From Streptomyces celluloflavus (lineage in GTDB: Bacteria > Actinomycetota > Actinomycetes > Streptomycetales > Streptomycetaceae), in assembly GCA_000720995.1 (NCBI GenBank), contig JOEL01000004.1:1-64000 (forward strand): 64,000 nucleotides of DNA, in the 5' to 3' direction. The translations under genes were made by a program, and so were the position numbers. Below are positions 50,602 to 58,272 of this stretch, one piece after another. Positions within the stretch are counted from its first letter, which is position 1. The number at the start of each line of letters is the position of its first letter. The notes beneath the pieces were generated by a model. It made no database searches and had not been told where the DNA came from. It worked only from the letters and a program-made list of their open reading frames with translations.

Positions 50602-51858
50602 ATGGAACACATCACGCTTCTCATCGGGATCGTGATCGTCACGGCCTTGGTGTTCGACTTCACTAACGGCTTCCACGACACGGCCAACGCGATGGCCACC
50701 ACCATTTCCACCGGGGCGCTGCGGCCCAAGACTGCGGTGGCGATGTCGGCGGTGCTCAATCTCGGCGGCGCGTTCCTCTCCGTGGAGGTCGCCAAGACCA
50801 TCTCCGGCGGCATCATCGACGAGTCCGCCGGCCTCCGTCCTGAAGTGATCTTCGCCGGACTGGTCGGCGCCATCGTCTGGAATCTGCTGACCTGGCTCGC
50901 CGGCCTCCCCTCCAGTTCCTCCCACGCCCTCTTCGGCGGTCTGATCGGCGCGACCCTGGTGTCCGTCGGCACCGGCGGGGTGCACGGCGACGCCGTCGTC
51001 ATGAAGGTCCTCATCCCGGCCGTGGCCGCCCCGATCGTCGCGGGCCTCGCCGCGATGGCCGCGACCCGGCTCACCTACCGGCTGGCCCGCAACCGCGACG
51101 AGGCGGACACCGCCAAGGGCTACCGGGCGGGCCAGATCGCCTCGGCCGCCCTGGTCTCGCTCGCCCACGGCACCAACGACGCCCAGAAGACGATGGGGGT
51201 GATCACGCTCGCGCTGATCACCGGCGGTGTGATCGCCCCGCACTCCGACCCGCCGCTGTGGGTCATCGCCTCGGCGGGTATCGCCATCGCGCTCGGCACG
51301 TACCTGGGCGGCTGGCGGATCATCCGCACGATGGGCAAGGGCATCACCGACATCCAGCCGCCGCAGGGCTTCGCCGCCCAGACCGGCGCCGCGGCCACCA
51401 TCCTGGCCTCCTCCCACCTCGGCTTCGCGCTCTCCACGACGCAGGTCTGCTCCGGTTCCGTGATGGGCTCGGGCCTGGGCCGCAAGGGCGGCGTGGTGCG
51501 CTGGTCCACCGCCGGCCGGATGGTCATCGCCTGGTGCCTGACGCTGCCGGCCGCCGGTCTCGTCGCGGCGGGCGCCGCGTTCCTGGCCGACCAGGGCGAC
51601 TGGGGCGTGGCCACGGTCGCGGTCCTGGCGCTCGCCGTCTGCGGTGCGATCTGGGCCGCCTCCCGGCGCAAGCCGGTCGACCACACCAACGTCAACGAGG
51701 TCGCTCCCGCCGAGCCGGCGGGCGTCGTCACCACCGCGTTGCAGACCGTCTCCCCTCCCCCGGCAGGTCCGGTGGCCCCCGCGGCCGTCGTCGCGCAGGC
51801 CGGCCCGCCCGTCCAGGTGGCCGCCCCGCACGCCGGTGCCGCGACCGCCGGCCACTAG
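50602..51858 (+). CDS. pit: PiT-family inorganic phosphate transporter
   Basis: The 418-residue protein has ten or so membrane helices with the PiT signatures VFDFTNGFHDTANAMATTIS (N-terminal) and SLAHGTNDAQKTMGVITLAL (C-terminal half), plus NLLTWLAGLPSSSSHALFGG and SSHLGFALSTTQVCSGSVMG. It is a low-affinity metal-phosphate symporter. The C-terminal 60 residues are a Pro/Ala-rich tail. ATG 50602 is used. A PHO box precedes it, and a 78-residue membrane protein gene follows 25 bases downstream. By position it resembles S. coelicolor PitH2. Confidence 0.94.
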   Translation: MEHITLLIGIVIVTALVFDFTNGFHDTANAMATTISTGALRPKTAVAMSAVLNLGGAFLSVEVAKTISGGIIDESAGLRPEVIFAGLVGAIVWNLLTWLAGLPSSSSHALFGGLIGATLVSVGTGGVHGDAVVMKVLIPAVAAPIVAGLAAMAATRLTYRLARNRDEADTAKGYRAGQIASAALVSLAHGTNDAQKTMGVITLALITGGVIAPHSDPPLWVIASAGIAIALGTYLGGWRIIRTMGKGITDIQPPQGFAAQTGAAATILASSHLGFALSTTQVCSGSVMGSGLGRKGGVVRWSTAGRMVIAWCLTLPAAGLVAAGAAFLADQGDWGVATVAVLALAVCGAIWAASRRKPVDHTNVNEVAPAEPAGVVTTALQTVSPPPAGPVAPAAVVAQAGPPVQVAAPHAGAATAGH

Positions 51859-51883
51859 CGGCCCTCAGTCAAGGAAGTCAGCC

Positions 51884-52120
51884 ATGAACATCGAATGGGC
51901 AGCTCTCGGCCAGGTCTTCGGCGTCAGCCTCGTGGTGACGGTCGGCATCGTGGGCCTGTTCACCGTCGGCATCGTCGGTACGTCCCGCAGGCCGCGCCAG
52001 GAGGGCGGGACGGCGGTGGCCGACGGACCCGGCGCGGGCGCGCGGGCCGCTGCGGTGGCCGCCTTCGCGCTGTGCGCGGCGGCCGTGGCGTACGGCATCT
52101 ATCTGATCGTCGCCACCTGA
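51884..52120 (+). CDS. Small membrane protein following pit
   Basis: The 78-residue protein has two membrane helices (FGVSLVVTVGIVGLFTVGIV, about 12-31, and AAAVAAFALCAAAVAYGIYL, about 55-75) joined by a polar loop. ATG 51884 follows aaggaag. It starts 25 bases after pit on the same strand. A small gene in this position is common in Streptomyces, so it may be a transporter accessory. No domain is recognised. Confidence 0.8.
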   Translation: MNIEWAALGQVFGVSLVVTVGIVGLFTVGIVGTSRRPRQEGGTAVADGPGAGARAAAVAAFALCAAAVAYGIYLIVAT

Positions 52121-52183
52121 TCCGCCCGGGGCCGGCGCGCCCCGGATCCGGTACCCCGGCGAGGCGTTCGGCGGCCGGCGGCA

Positions 52184-53602
52184 TCAGCCGCGGCCGCTGA
52201 GCGCCTCGTCCGCTTCTCTGGCCAGCGCGTCCGCGATGGCCGTACCGCCCCGGCTGCCCAGGTACTCGGAGACCCGGACCTGTACGACCTTGCTGAAGGT
52301 CTGGTAGTGGGCGCTGCGCGGACGTGGTTCGGCCGCCCGCAGCGCCGCGTACAGCGTCCGGGTGTAGGGCGGCTCCCGGTCGGCCGGCGGCCGCGCCGCA
52401 CCGGACTCGCCGCGGTCGGCGGCCGCCGGTGCCAGCGGGCAGACGGGCGCCTTCCCCGCCTCCCGGTACGCCGAGTCGCGGGTCGCGGCGAACCCCCGCT
52501 CCAGCAGGCAGCGTTCGGCGGCCGGACCGGTCAGCGCCTCGATCAGGGCACGGGCGCCGTCCGGGCGGGCGCTGTCGGCGGAGATCGCGAGGTTCTGGCC
52601 GCCGAGGACGGACATCCGTTTGCCGTCGGTGGGCCGGCCCGGCAGCTCGGCGACGTCGAACTGGACGCCGGCCTTGAGCTTCCCGGCGACCGAGGCGTAC
52701 TCGACCGGCCAGTTGCGCATGAACAGGGCGCGGCCGTCGGCGAACCAGCGGCGGCTCTCCGTCTCGTCCATGGCCGTGGCCTCGTGCGGCATGATCGAGT
52801 CCAGCCGGTCCTTGATGTCGGCGACGCCCTGCTGGAGCGCGCCGACCTGCTCGCCCTTGGTGAAGCTGGTCGCCTCCGGGTCGCCGCCGTTGGCCCACGC
52901 GGCCTCCAGGGTGTTGACGGTCAGCCCCTCGTAGGGCCGCAGTTGGGCGACCATGCCGTACATCTTCGGCACGGCGCCGCCGGAGGCCGTGCCCTCGGCG
53001 GCCTTGCCGTCCTTACCGGCCTCGGCGGACGTGCTGTCCTTGGCGGCCTTGCGGTTGTAGGCGGCCGCGACCTGGGCGGCCATGTTCTTCAACTCGCCCC
53101 AGTTGGACGGCGGCTGGTCGTATCCGTAGTCGTGCAGGATGTCCTTGCGGTAGTAGAGCAGCCCGGCGTCGGTGTTGAAGGGGACGCCCCAGATCCTGCC
53201 GCCGTGCTCGGCGGTCTTGACCACACTGCCGAGGAAGTCGCCGTCCAGGGCGGTGCCCCAGGGGCGGATGACGCCCGCCTCGGCGAACTCCGCGGTCCAG
53301 GCCACATCGATGTTCAGCACGTCATAGCCGCTGTTGCCGGACTGCCCGGCCGCCAGCAGCTGGCTGCGCTGGCCGTCGGCGGTGTCCGGGAGGGTGACGA
53401 TCCGGACCGCCCGGCCGGTACGCCGCTCCCAGTCGCGGATCAGGTCCCGGCGGACGCCGGAGCTGCTGAGGTCGCTGCCGGTGGCCAGGACGATGGCACC
53501 CTTCTCGGGGGCGGGCGGCGGGCCGGCCGTACAGCCGCCCACCGCCACCGCGAGCGTCAGGCACACCAGCGCGGCCGGCAGCGCGGTGCGCGGGGCGCTC
53601 AC
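52184..53602 (-). CDS. Extracellular solute-binding lipoprotein (SBP family 1-like)
   Basis: The 472-residue precursor has a lipoprotein signal with cysteine C24 (LAVAVGGCTAG). The rest is a sugar-type binding protein: GAIVLATGSDLSSSGVRRDL, YDVLNIDVAWTAEFAEAGVI, GVPFNTDAGLLYYRKDILHD and ALFMRNWPVEYASVAG. No permease or ATPase gene is adjacent. GTG 53602 overlaps the stop of the upstream caspase-vWA gene (GTGA), so it is translationally coupled to it. This suggests that it serves the caspase protein rather than a transporter. A low-complexity insert (about 180-215, Lys/Ala/Glu-rich) is unusual. Confidence 0.88.
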   Translation of the reverse strand: MSAPRTALPAALVCLTLAVAVGGCTAGPPPAPEKGAIVLATGSDLSSSGVRRDLIRDWERRTGRAVRIVTLPDTADGQRSQLLAAGQSGNSGYDVLNIDVAWTAEFAEAGVIRPWGTALDGDFLGSVVKTAEHGGRIWGVPFNTDAGLLYYRKDILHDYGYDQPPSNWGELKNMAAQVAAAYNRKAAKDSTSAEAGKDGKAAEGTASGGAVPKMYGMVAQLRPYEGLTVNTLEAAWANGGDPEATSFTKGEQVGALQQGVADIKDRLDSIMPHEATAMDETESRRWFADGRALFMRNWPVEYASVAGKLKAGVQFDVAELPGRPTDGKRMSVLGGQNLAISADSARPDGARALIEALTGPAAERCLLERGFAATRDSAYREAGKAPVCPLAPAAADRGESGAARPPADREPPYTRTLYAALRAAEPRPRSAHYQTFSKVVQVRVSEYLGSRGGTAIADALAREADEALSGRG

Positions 53603-56274
53603 CGGCCCCCCTCGGCCGCCGGGGTGCCGGCCGCGCCGCCCGCCGAACCGACCGAGGCGACCAGTCCGGCCAGCAGATCGGGGGCGGCGGGCCCGGCGGG
53701 GACACAGCGGCCCCGGGAGGCGTCGGCCAGCCCCTTGAAGACGAAGGCGTCGCAGGTGGCCCTGCCCAGCACCAGCGTCAGGACGGGCACCGCGGGTGCC
53801 TTCTTCAGGAGCGCGACGAGGCTCCGCTCGACGTCCGCGGCCCGCCGCGGGGCGCCGTCGTCCTGGTCGATGATCAGCACGACGGCCTTGTTGGCCACAT
53901 CGGACCGCTTCAGCTCGCCCACCGCGACGGTCAGCGCCTCCTCCATCGCGGCGCCGTGCCCGACCAGGGCGCCCTTCGCGATCCGGTCCAGTTCGGCCTT
54001 GCCCGGGGCCGGGTCGGCGCTGCCGAGAGGGACGGCCCGGCGCACCGCGTCGGGGGCGTCGGGGTGCGCGGGGTCCGGGAAGGTCCACAGGCCGTAGGTG
54101 TGGTGGACGCCGACCATCTCCAGGACGCGGCCGGCCGCGGCGACGGCGGCCGGGAGCCGGCCGCCGGCCGCCATGGAGGTGGAGGCGTCCAGCAGGATCA
54201 GCACCTGGCTGGCCTTCTGGGCCTTGTCGTAACCGGCCAGCACCCGCGCCACCTGGTCCCCGCCGGCCGTGAAGGGGACCACGGGGGCGTCGAGGTCGGC
54301 GTCGGCGCGGCTGCTCAGCAGCGGTGACCCCGCCCCGGGGCGGGGCATCGCGCCGTCCTCGTCCGGCACTCCGCGGTAGCCCTCCGCGACGAGTGTGCGC
54401 TGACCGCCCGCCGGATCGCGGAGCCACCGGCCGAAGCGATCGACGGCGGCCCGGCGCGGTGCGGCGTCCGCGGCGCCCTGCCAGCCGACCCGGATCAGGG
54501 GGTGGTCGAGGGCCGGGACGTTCTTGGGGTAGTAGGCGGCGTACCGGTCGGCGGGGGCGAGCGCACCGCCCAGGGCCGGGCAACTGCCGGTGGCGCGGCC
54601 GAGGTTGAAGTCGGCGAGGGACTTCTCGGAGACCAGCGGCGCCGACCGGGCGCGCCGGTTGGCGTCGGCCCCGTCCGCGTCGGGGCGCAGCGAGCAGAGC
54701 AGTTCGGTGCTGCCCGCGTACTGGCTGCCGGGGGCGGAGAGCCGGCGTTCGGCGCTCTGGGCGACGGAGGGTTCGGGGGTGCCCGCCGGGCCTATCGGCG
54801 AGCCGTCGTCGGCGAGGTAGAGGCCGATGGTGTGCAGCAGGCCGGTGCCGGACAGGACGGGGCTGGGGCGCAGCAGCCTGAGCGCGTGCCGGTCGCCGTG
54901 GGTGCCGTCGGTGCCGGTGAGCAGGTCCCGCCAGGGGGTGCCGACCTGTTCGACGTCGTCGAGGTGGGCGCTCTCGGGGATGCCGACGACCAGCGGGGAG
55001 TAGGCGACCGGGCCGGTGTCGGTGAGGGTCGCCGGGGATCCGGCGGCGGGCATGGTGCGGCGGGCCGCCAGGTAGTCGGCGGTGGACTCGGGGATCCACA
55101 GGTCGGGCTGCGGTCCCGGCCGGCGGAGCGGGTCGGTGCCCTTGGCGGCGGAGGTGTCCGCGGCGCCGCCGTGGGCCTCGCCCTGCCAGCGGTCGGCGGC
55201 GGCGAAGCCCTGGCCGACCTGGTCCTTGGCGGCGGAGTAGACGGTGAGCTGGGTACGCCGGCAGCCGTCGGGCAGGTCGTCCTCGCCGTCCAGCGGGCGG
55301 GTGTTGAGCGCGGACATCTCGTACGCGAAGGCCGCCCGGCGCAGGGTGGGTTCGGCCTCGGGGGCGGTGAGCAGCCGCAGTTCGAGGGCGGGCGGGCAGT
55401 CCGGTGGCGCGCTCCTGGCGTGCAGCACGGCCAGGCTGGCGGCGAGGGGCGCGAGGACGGCCAGCAGGACGAGCAGCACGCGCAACCGGTGGTGCGGGCG
55501 GAGCTTCCACCAGCGGCGCAGGCGGACGCGGAGCGGGGTCGAGGGCCGGACCTCGGGCGTGGCGAAGGAGAGGATGACGTCGTCGTCGGTGTTCTGCTTC
55601 GCCGAACGCGGCTCCCAGACGTCGCCCATCGGCGTCCGCTCCGGCGCGAGCCGTTCGCGCAGCGTGCGGACGAGGTCCTCGAAGGTGACGAACGGCTTGC
55701 CGGGGATGCCGTGTTCGAGTACCCGCACCACGGCGCCGGTGAAGAGGGTGCCGCCGGCTTCCTCCTCGCCGCTGAAGATGCGGCGGTTGGGCTGCGCGGC
55801 CATCAGCAGCGACATGGGCTTGCGGCGGGAGTGGAATGCCTCGTCGGCGTTGCCGGCGTAGCAGCACTCCAGGACGATCACGATCCGGTCGGCCCGTGCC
55901 TGGTCGAGGTAGGACAGCACCAGGTCCTGCCAGGAGAGGGTCTTGTGGCGCTGCCGGGTCGCCGAGGCGCCGACCATCAGCTGGAGGTCGCCGCCGTCCG
56001 GGCCGACCCGGCCGTGGCCGGAGAAGTACACCAGCAGCAGACCGCGCGCCTGGCCGGTGACGGCGTCCAGCGCCTGTTCCGCCTCCCAGGGCTCCCGGGG
56101 CCGGCAGATGACGATCTCGTCGCCGGTGAAGAGGTCGGTGGCGGGGGCGCTCAGGACGCGCTTGAGTTCCTCGGCGTTGTCCCGCACCGCGGGGAGATCG
56201 GTCAGCTGCTCGTAGGTGTCGACACAGATCAGCAGCGCCCGGTTCGGTTTGCCCCGTGCGTCGTATTCGGACAT
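53599..56274 (-). CDS. Transmembrane caspase-like protein with SBP-like and vWA domains
   Basis: The 891-residue protein begins with a caspase-like (peptidase C14) domain. ALLICVDTYEQLTDLPAVRD opens it, catalytic His H87 is in YFSGHG, and Cys C138 is in VLECCYAG. A single membrane helix (about 265-285, LRVLLVLLAVLAPLAASLAV) follows. Next comes a solute-binding-like region (about 295-670: ELRLLTAPEAEPTLRRAAF, PDLWIPESTADYLAARR, YSPLVVGIPE) and a vWA domain (about 688-891) with intact MIDAS DASTS (696-700). The caspase half should be inside, the SBP-vWA half outside. ATG 56274 is five bases after the EACC1-like stop. It is downstream-coupled to a solute-binding lipoprotein. No homologue of this exact fusion is known to me. 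Confidence 0.85.
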   Translation of the reverse strand: MSEYDARGKPNRALLICVDTYEQLTDLPAVRDNAEELKRVLSAPATDLFTGDEIVICRPREPWEAEQALDAVTGQARGLLLVYFSGHGRVGPDGGDLQLMVGASATRQRHKTLSWQDLVLSYLDQARADRIVIVLECCYAGNADEAFHSRRKPMSLLMAAQPNRRIFSGEEEAGGTLFTGAVVRVLEHGIPGKPFVTFEDLVRTLRERLAPERTPMGDVWEPRSAKQNTDDDVILSFATPEVRPSTPLRVRLRRWWKLRPHHRLRVLLVLLAVLAPLAASLAVLHARSAPPDCPPALELRLLTAPEAEPTLRRAAFAYEMSALNTRPLDGEDDLPDGCRRTQLTVYSAAKDQVGQGFAAADRWQGEAHGGAADTSAAKGTDPLRRPGPQPDLWIPESTADYLAARRTMPAAGSPATLTDTGPVAYSPLVVGIPESAHLDDVEQVGTPWRDLLTGTDGTHGDRHALRLLRPSPVLSGTGLLHTIGLYLADDGSPIGPAGTPEPSVAQSAERRLSAPGSQYAGSTELLCSLRPDADGADANRRARSAPLVSEKSLADFNLGRATGSCPALGGALAPADRYAAYYPKNVPALDHPLIRVGWQGAADAAPRRAAVDRFGRWLRDPAGGQRTLVAEGYRGVPDEDGAMPRPGAGSPLLSSRADADLDAPVVPFTAGGDQVARVLAGYDKAQKASQVLILLDASTSMAAGGRLPAAVAAAGRVLEMVGVHHTYGLWTFPDPAHPDAPDAVRRAVPLGSADPAPGKAELDRIAKGALVGHGAAMEEALTVAVGELKRSDVANKAVVLIIDQDDGAPRRAADVERSLVALLKKAPAVPVLTLVLGRATCDAFVFKGLADASRGRCVPAGPAAPDLLAGLVASVGSAGGAAGTPAAEGGR

Positions 56275-56279
56275 CGGGG

Positions 56280-56732
56280 TCAGTCCTCGCCGGTGCTGCC
56301 GCCCTCGTGTGCCGGGCTGCCGGGATCGGGGTGCCCGGGGGCCGCGCCGTGCGGTCCCGCGTCGCCGACGGGCCGCAGGCCGCCGTCATCGCCGACGGAG
56401 AGGGCGGGCTCCTCACCGGCGGCGCGTTCTTCCCGGCGGCGCCGCAGCCACTCCCGGAGGGCGAAGGTCAGGCTCTTGGTGATTTCCCCGGCGACCGCGC
56501 CGACGACGACCAGGATGAGGTCGTCGACGCCCACGGCCATGTCCCGGGGGCCGTCGCCGGCCCCGTCGTCAGCTTCCGTTTCGTGCGGCGGCCGGGTCTC
56601 CCACAGATGCTGTCGGCGCCGCAGCCAGGGCTCGCGCTCCAGCCACGCCGTGAGGTCCGCCAGGTCCTGCTGCGGATTGTCCGTACCCCGGATCCTGAGG
56701 CGGATCTCTTCGCGCCCGGCGCTCTCCGGCAT
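56280..56732 (-). CDS. EACC1-like effector-associated protein
   Basis: The 150-residue protein has LADLTAWLEREPWLRRRQHL (about 24-43) and a later hydrophobic helix, DDLILVVVGAVAGEITKSLT (70-89), leading to FALREWLRRRREE. This W-L-x-x-D/P-L-R then small-residue helix then L-x-x-W-L pattern is that of EACC1, an accessory of caspase and other effectors in bacterial conflict systems. The tail is Gly/Pro/His-rich. Its stop is five bases from the caspase gene start, and it is the first gene of the three-gene cassette. ATG 56732 is used. The assignment rests on pattern and context. Confidence 0.7.
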   Translation of the reverse strand: MPESAGREEIRLRIRGTDNPQQDLADLTAWLEREPWLRRRQHLWETRPPHETEADDGAGDGPRDMAVGVDDLILVVVGAVAGEITKSLTFALREWLRRRREERAAGEEPALSVGDDGGLRPVGDAGPHGAAPGHPDPGSPAHEGGSTGED

Positions 56733-56894
56733 CCCCCGGCCCCCTTCCGGCGGCGTCGTCGCCCACCGTGCACCAGATAGTGACGCGGGATCAGGTCCAG
56801 GGCAACCGTCCGATGCCCCGCCGGGCGCCCTGTGGCCTGCGCCACAGCGCCGGCCGGCGGGCAGCGTCGCAGGTCAAGGGTGAGTTGACGGTAA
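56733..56894. other. Divergent region between the EACC1-like gene and the cobalamin riboswitch
   Basis: No gene is supported. The region should contain the promoters of the leftward caspase cassette and the rightward B12 operon. Third-position-biased frames here are short and have no recognisable product. Confidence 0.4.
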
Positions 56895-57105
56895 TGCCGG
56901 GGCGTGGTGGACTGCCGGAGCCATTCGGCGACAGCAGAGGAAGTCCGGTGCGAATCCGGCGCGGTCCCGCCACTGTCACCGGGGAGCGTTCCTCCGCAGA
57001 AGGTCACGGCCCGCCGCGCGTACGTCCGTCAGGTCGCGTGCGGCACGGGCTGGAAGGCCGGGGGAAGCGTCGATCCGGGAGCCAGGAGACTCTGGTCGCC
57101 GTCAC
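56895..57105 (+). ncRNA. Cobalamin (B12) riboswitch
   Basis: The AdoCbl riboswitch core is visible: gaggaagtccggtgcgaat at about 56937, gcgcggtcccgccactgtca around 56960-56979 (the B12-box partner), and gggagccaggagactc near 57077-57092. It should fold and shut down expression of the following cobD-cobQ-chelatase-cobO-cobB operon when adenosylcobalamin is plentiful. Boundaries are estimated from the conserved elements. A small hairpin (caggg...ccctg) just before a gagga Shine-Dalgarno hints at translational control. Confidence 0.93.
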
Positions 57106-57145
57106 GTCGAACCAGGGCGCGGACCCTGAGTGAGGACATACCGCC

Positions 57146-57217
57146 ATGCCCGGCCCCCGTTCGAGCCCCCCGTTCCGTGCCGTGGCACGCTCCCTTCGAG
57201 GCGTGACGGCGGTCTGA
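57146..57217 (+). CDS. Possible 23-residue upstream ORF before cobD
   Basis: ATG 57146, nine bases after GAGGA, opens MPGPRSSPPFRAVARSLRGV then TAV and TGA at 57215-57217, four bases before the cobD ATG. It lies between the riboswitch and cobD, so it could be a leader peptide coupling the switch to cobD translation. It has no similarity to anything I know, and the spacing could be fortuitous. Confidence 0.35.
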   Translation: MPGPRSSPPFRAVARSLRGVTAV

Positions 57218-57221
57218 TCCG

Positions 57222-58262
57222 ATGCGCGGCCAACACGTCACCTACGCGTGCGGCGCGGCCCTCGGCTTTCTCGGCGACCTGATCGCGGCGGACCCCCGGC
57301 GCGGCCATCCGGTGGCCGCGTTCGGCCGGGCCGCGGCCGCCGCCGAGCGCGGGCTCTGGCGCGACCACCGGGGGTACGGCGCGGTCCATACGGTGCTGTG
57401 CGCGGGCGGCGCGGCCGCCGGCGCCGCCCTCCTCCAGCGCGCGGTACGCGGTCCCGCGGCCGCTGCCCTCCCTTCTTCTCGCCCCGCGCGTACGGCCGCG
57501 GCAACCGCGCTCACCGCGGCGGCCGTCTGGGCGGTCCTGGGCGGCACCTCGCTGGGCCGGGAGGCGCGGGCCGTCGGCGGTGCGCTGGCGGCCGGCGACC
57601 TGACCGCGGCGCGGGAGCGGCTGCCGCATCTGTGCGGCCGCGATCCGCAGGCGCTGGACGGGCCGCAGATGGCGCGCGCGGTGGTGGAGTCGGTCGCGGA
57701 GAACACCTCGGACGCGGTGGTGGGCGCCCTGGTGTGGGGCGCGCTGGGCGGCGTACCGGGCCTGGTGGCGTTCCGGGCGGTGAACACTTTGGACGCGATG
57801 GTCGGCCACAAGTCGCCGCGCTACCGGCGGTTCGGCTGGGCCGCGGCCCGGCTCGACGATGTGGCGGGGTGGCCGGGCGCCCGGCTGACCGCGGCGCTGA
57901 CGGTGCTCGCGGGCCCCGACCGGCGCGGTGCGCTGCGGGCCTGGCGGGCCGACGGCGGCGCGCACCCGAGCCCCAACGCGGGCCCGGTGGAGGCGTCGTT
58001 CGCGGGTGCGCTGGGGGTGCGGCTGGGCGGCACGCTGACCTACGGCGGGCGGGTCGAGCACCGGGCGGTGCTCAACGGCGGGGCGCGGCAGGCCGAGGTG
58101 CCCGATATCGAGCGGGCGGTCCGGCTCTCCCGCCGGGTGAACGTACTGGCGCTGGCGGTGACGGTCGCGGGCCGGTTCGCGGTCGGCGCGGCCCGTTCGG
58201 CGGCGGCGCGGCGTACGGCGGGCAGCAGGATGATGACGACGGGCCGGCGGCCCGGCAGATGA
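57222..58262 (+). CDS. cobD: Adenosylcobinamide-phosphate synthase CobD/CbiB
   Basis: The 346-residue membrane protein attaches the aminopropanol arm in cobalamin synthesis. CobD/CbiB motifs include [20 protein letters not shown] (the DxxxxxxHPV signature), [40 protein letters not shown] and [20 protein letters not shown]. Four to five hydrophobic segments fit a membrane enzyme. ATG 57222 follows the riboswitch. It is the first main gene of the operon, separated by ten bases from cobQ. Confidence 0.95.
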   Translation: MRGQHVTYACGAALGFLGDLIAADPRRGHPVAAFGRAAAAAERGLWRDHRGYGAVHTVLCAGGAAAGAALLQRAVRGPAAAALPSSRPARTAAATALTAAAVWAVLGGTSLGREARAVGGALAAGDLTAARERLPHLCGRDPQALDGPQMARAVVESVAENTSDAVVGALVWGALGGVPGLVAFRAVNTLDAMVGHKSPRYRRFGWAAARLDDVAGWPGARLTAALTVLAGPDRRGALRAWRADGGAHPSPNAGPVEASFAGALGVRLGGTLTYGGRVEHRAVLNGGARQAEVPDIERAVRLSRRVNVLALAVTVAGRFAVGAARSAAARRTAGSRMMTTGRRPGR

Positions 58263-58272
58263 GGAGGTCCCG

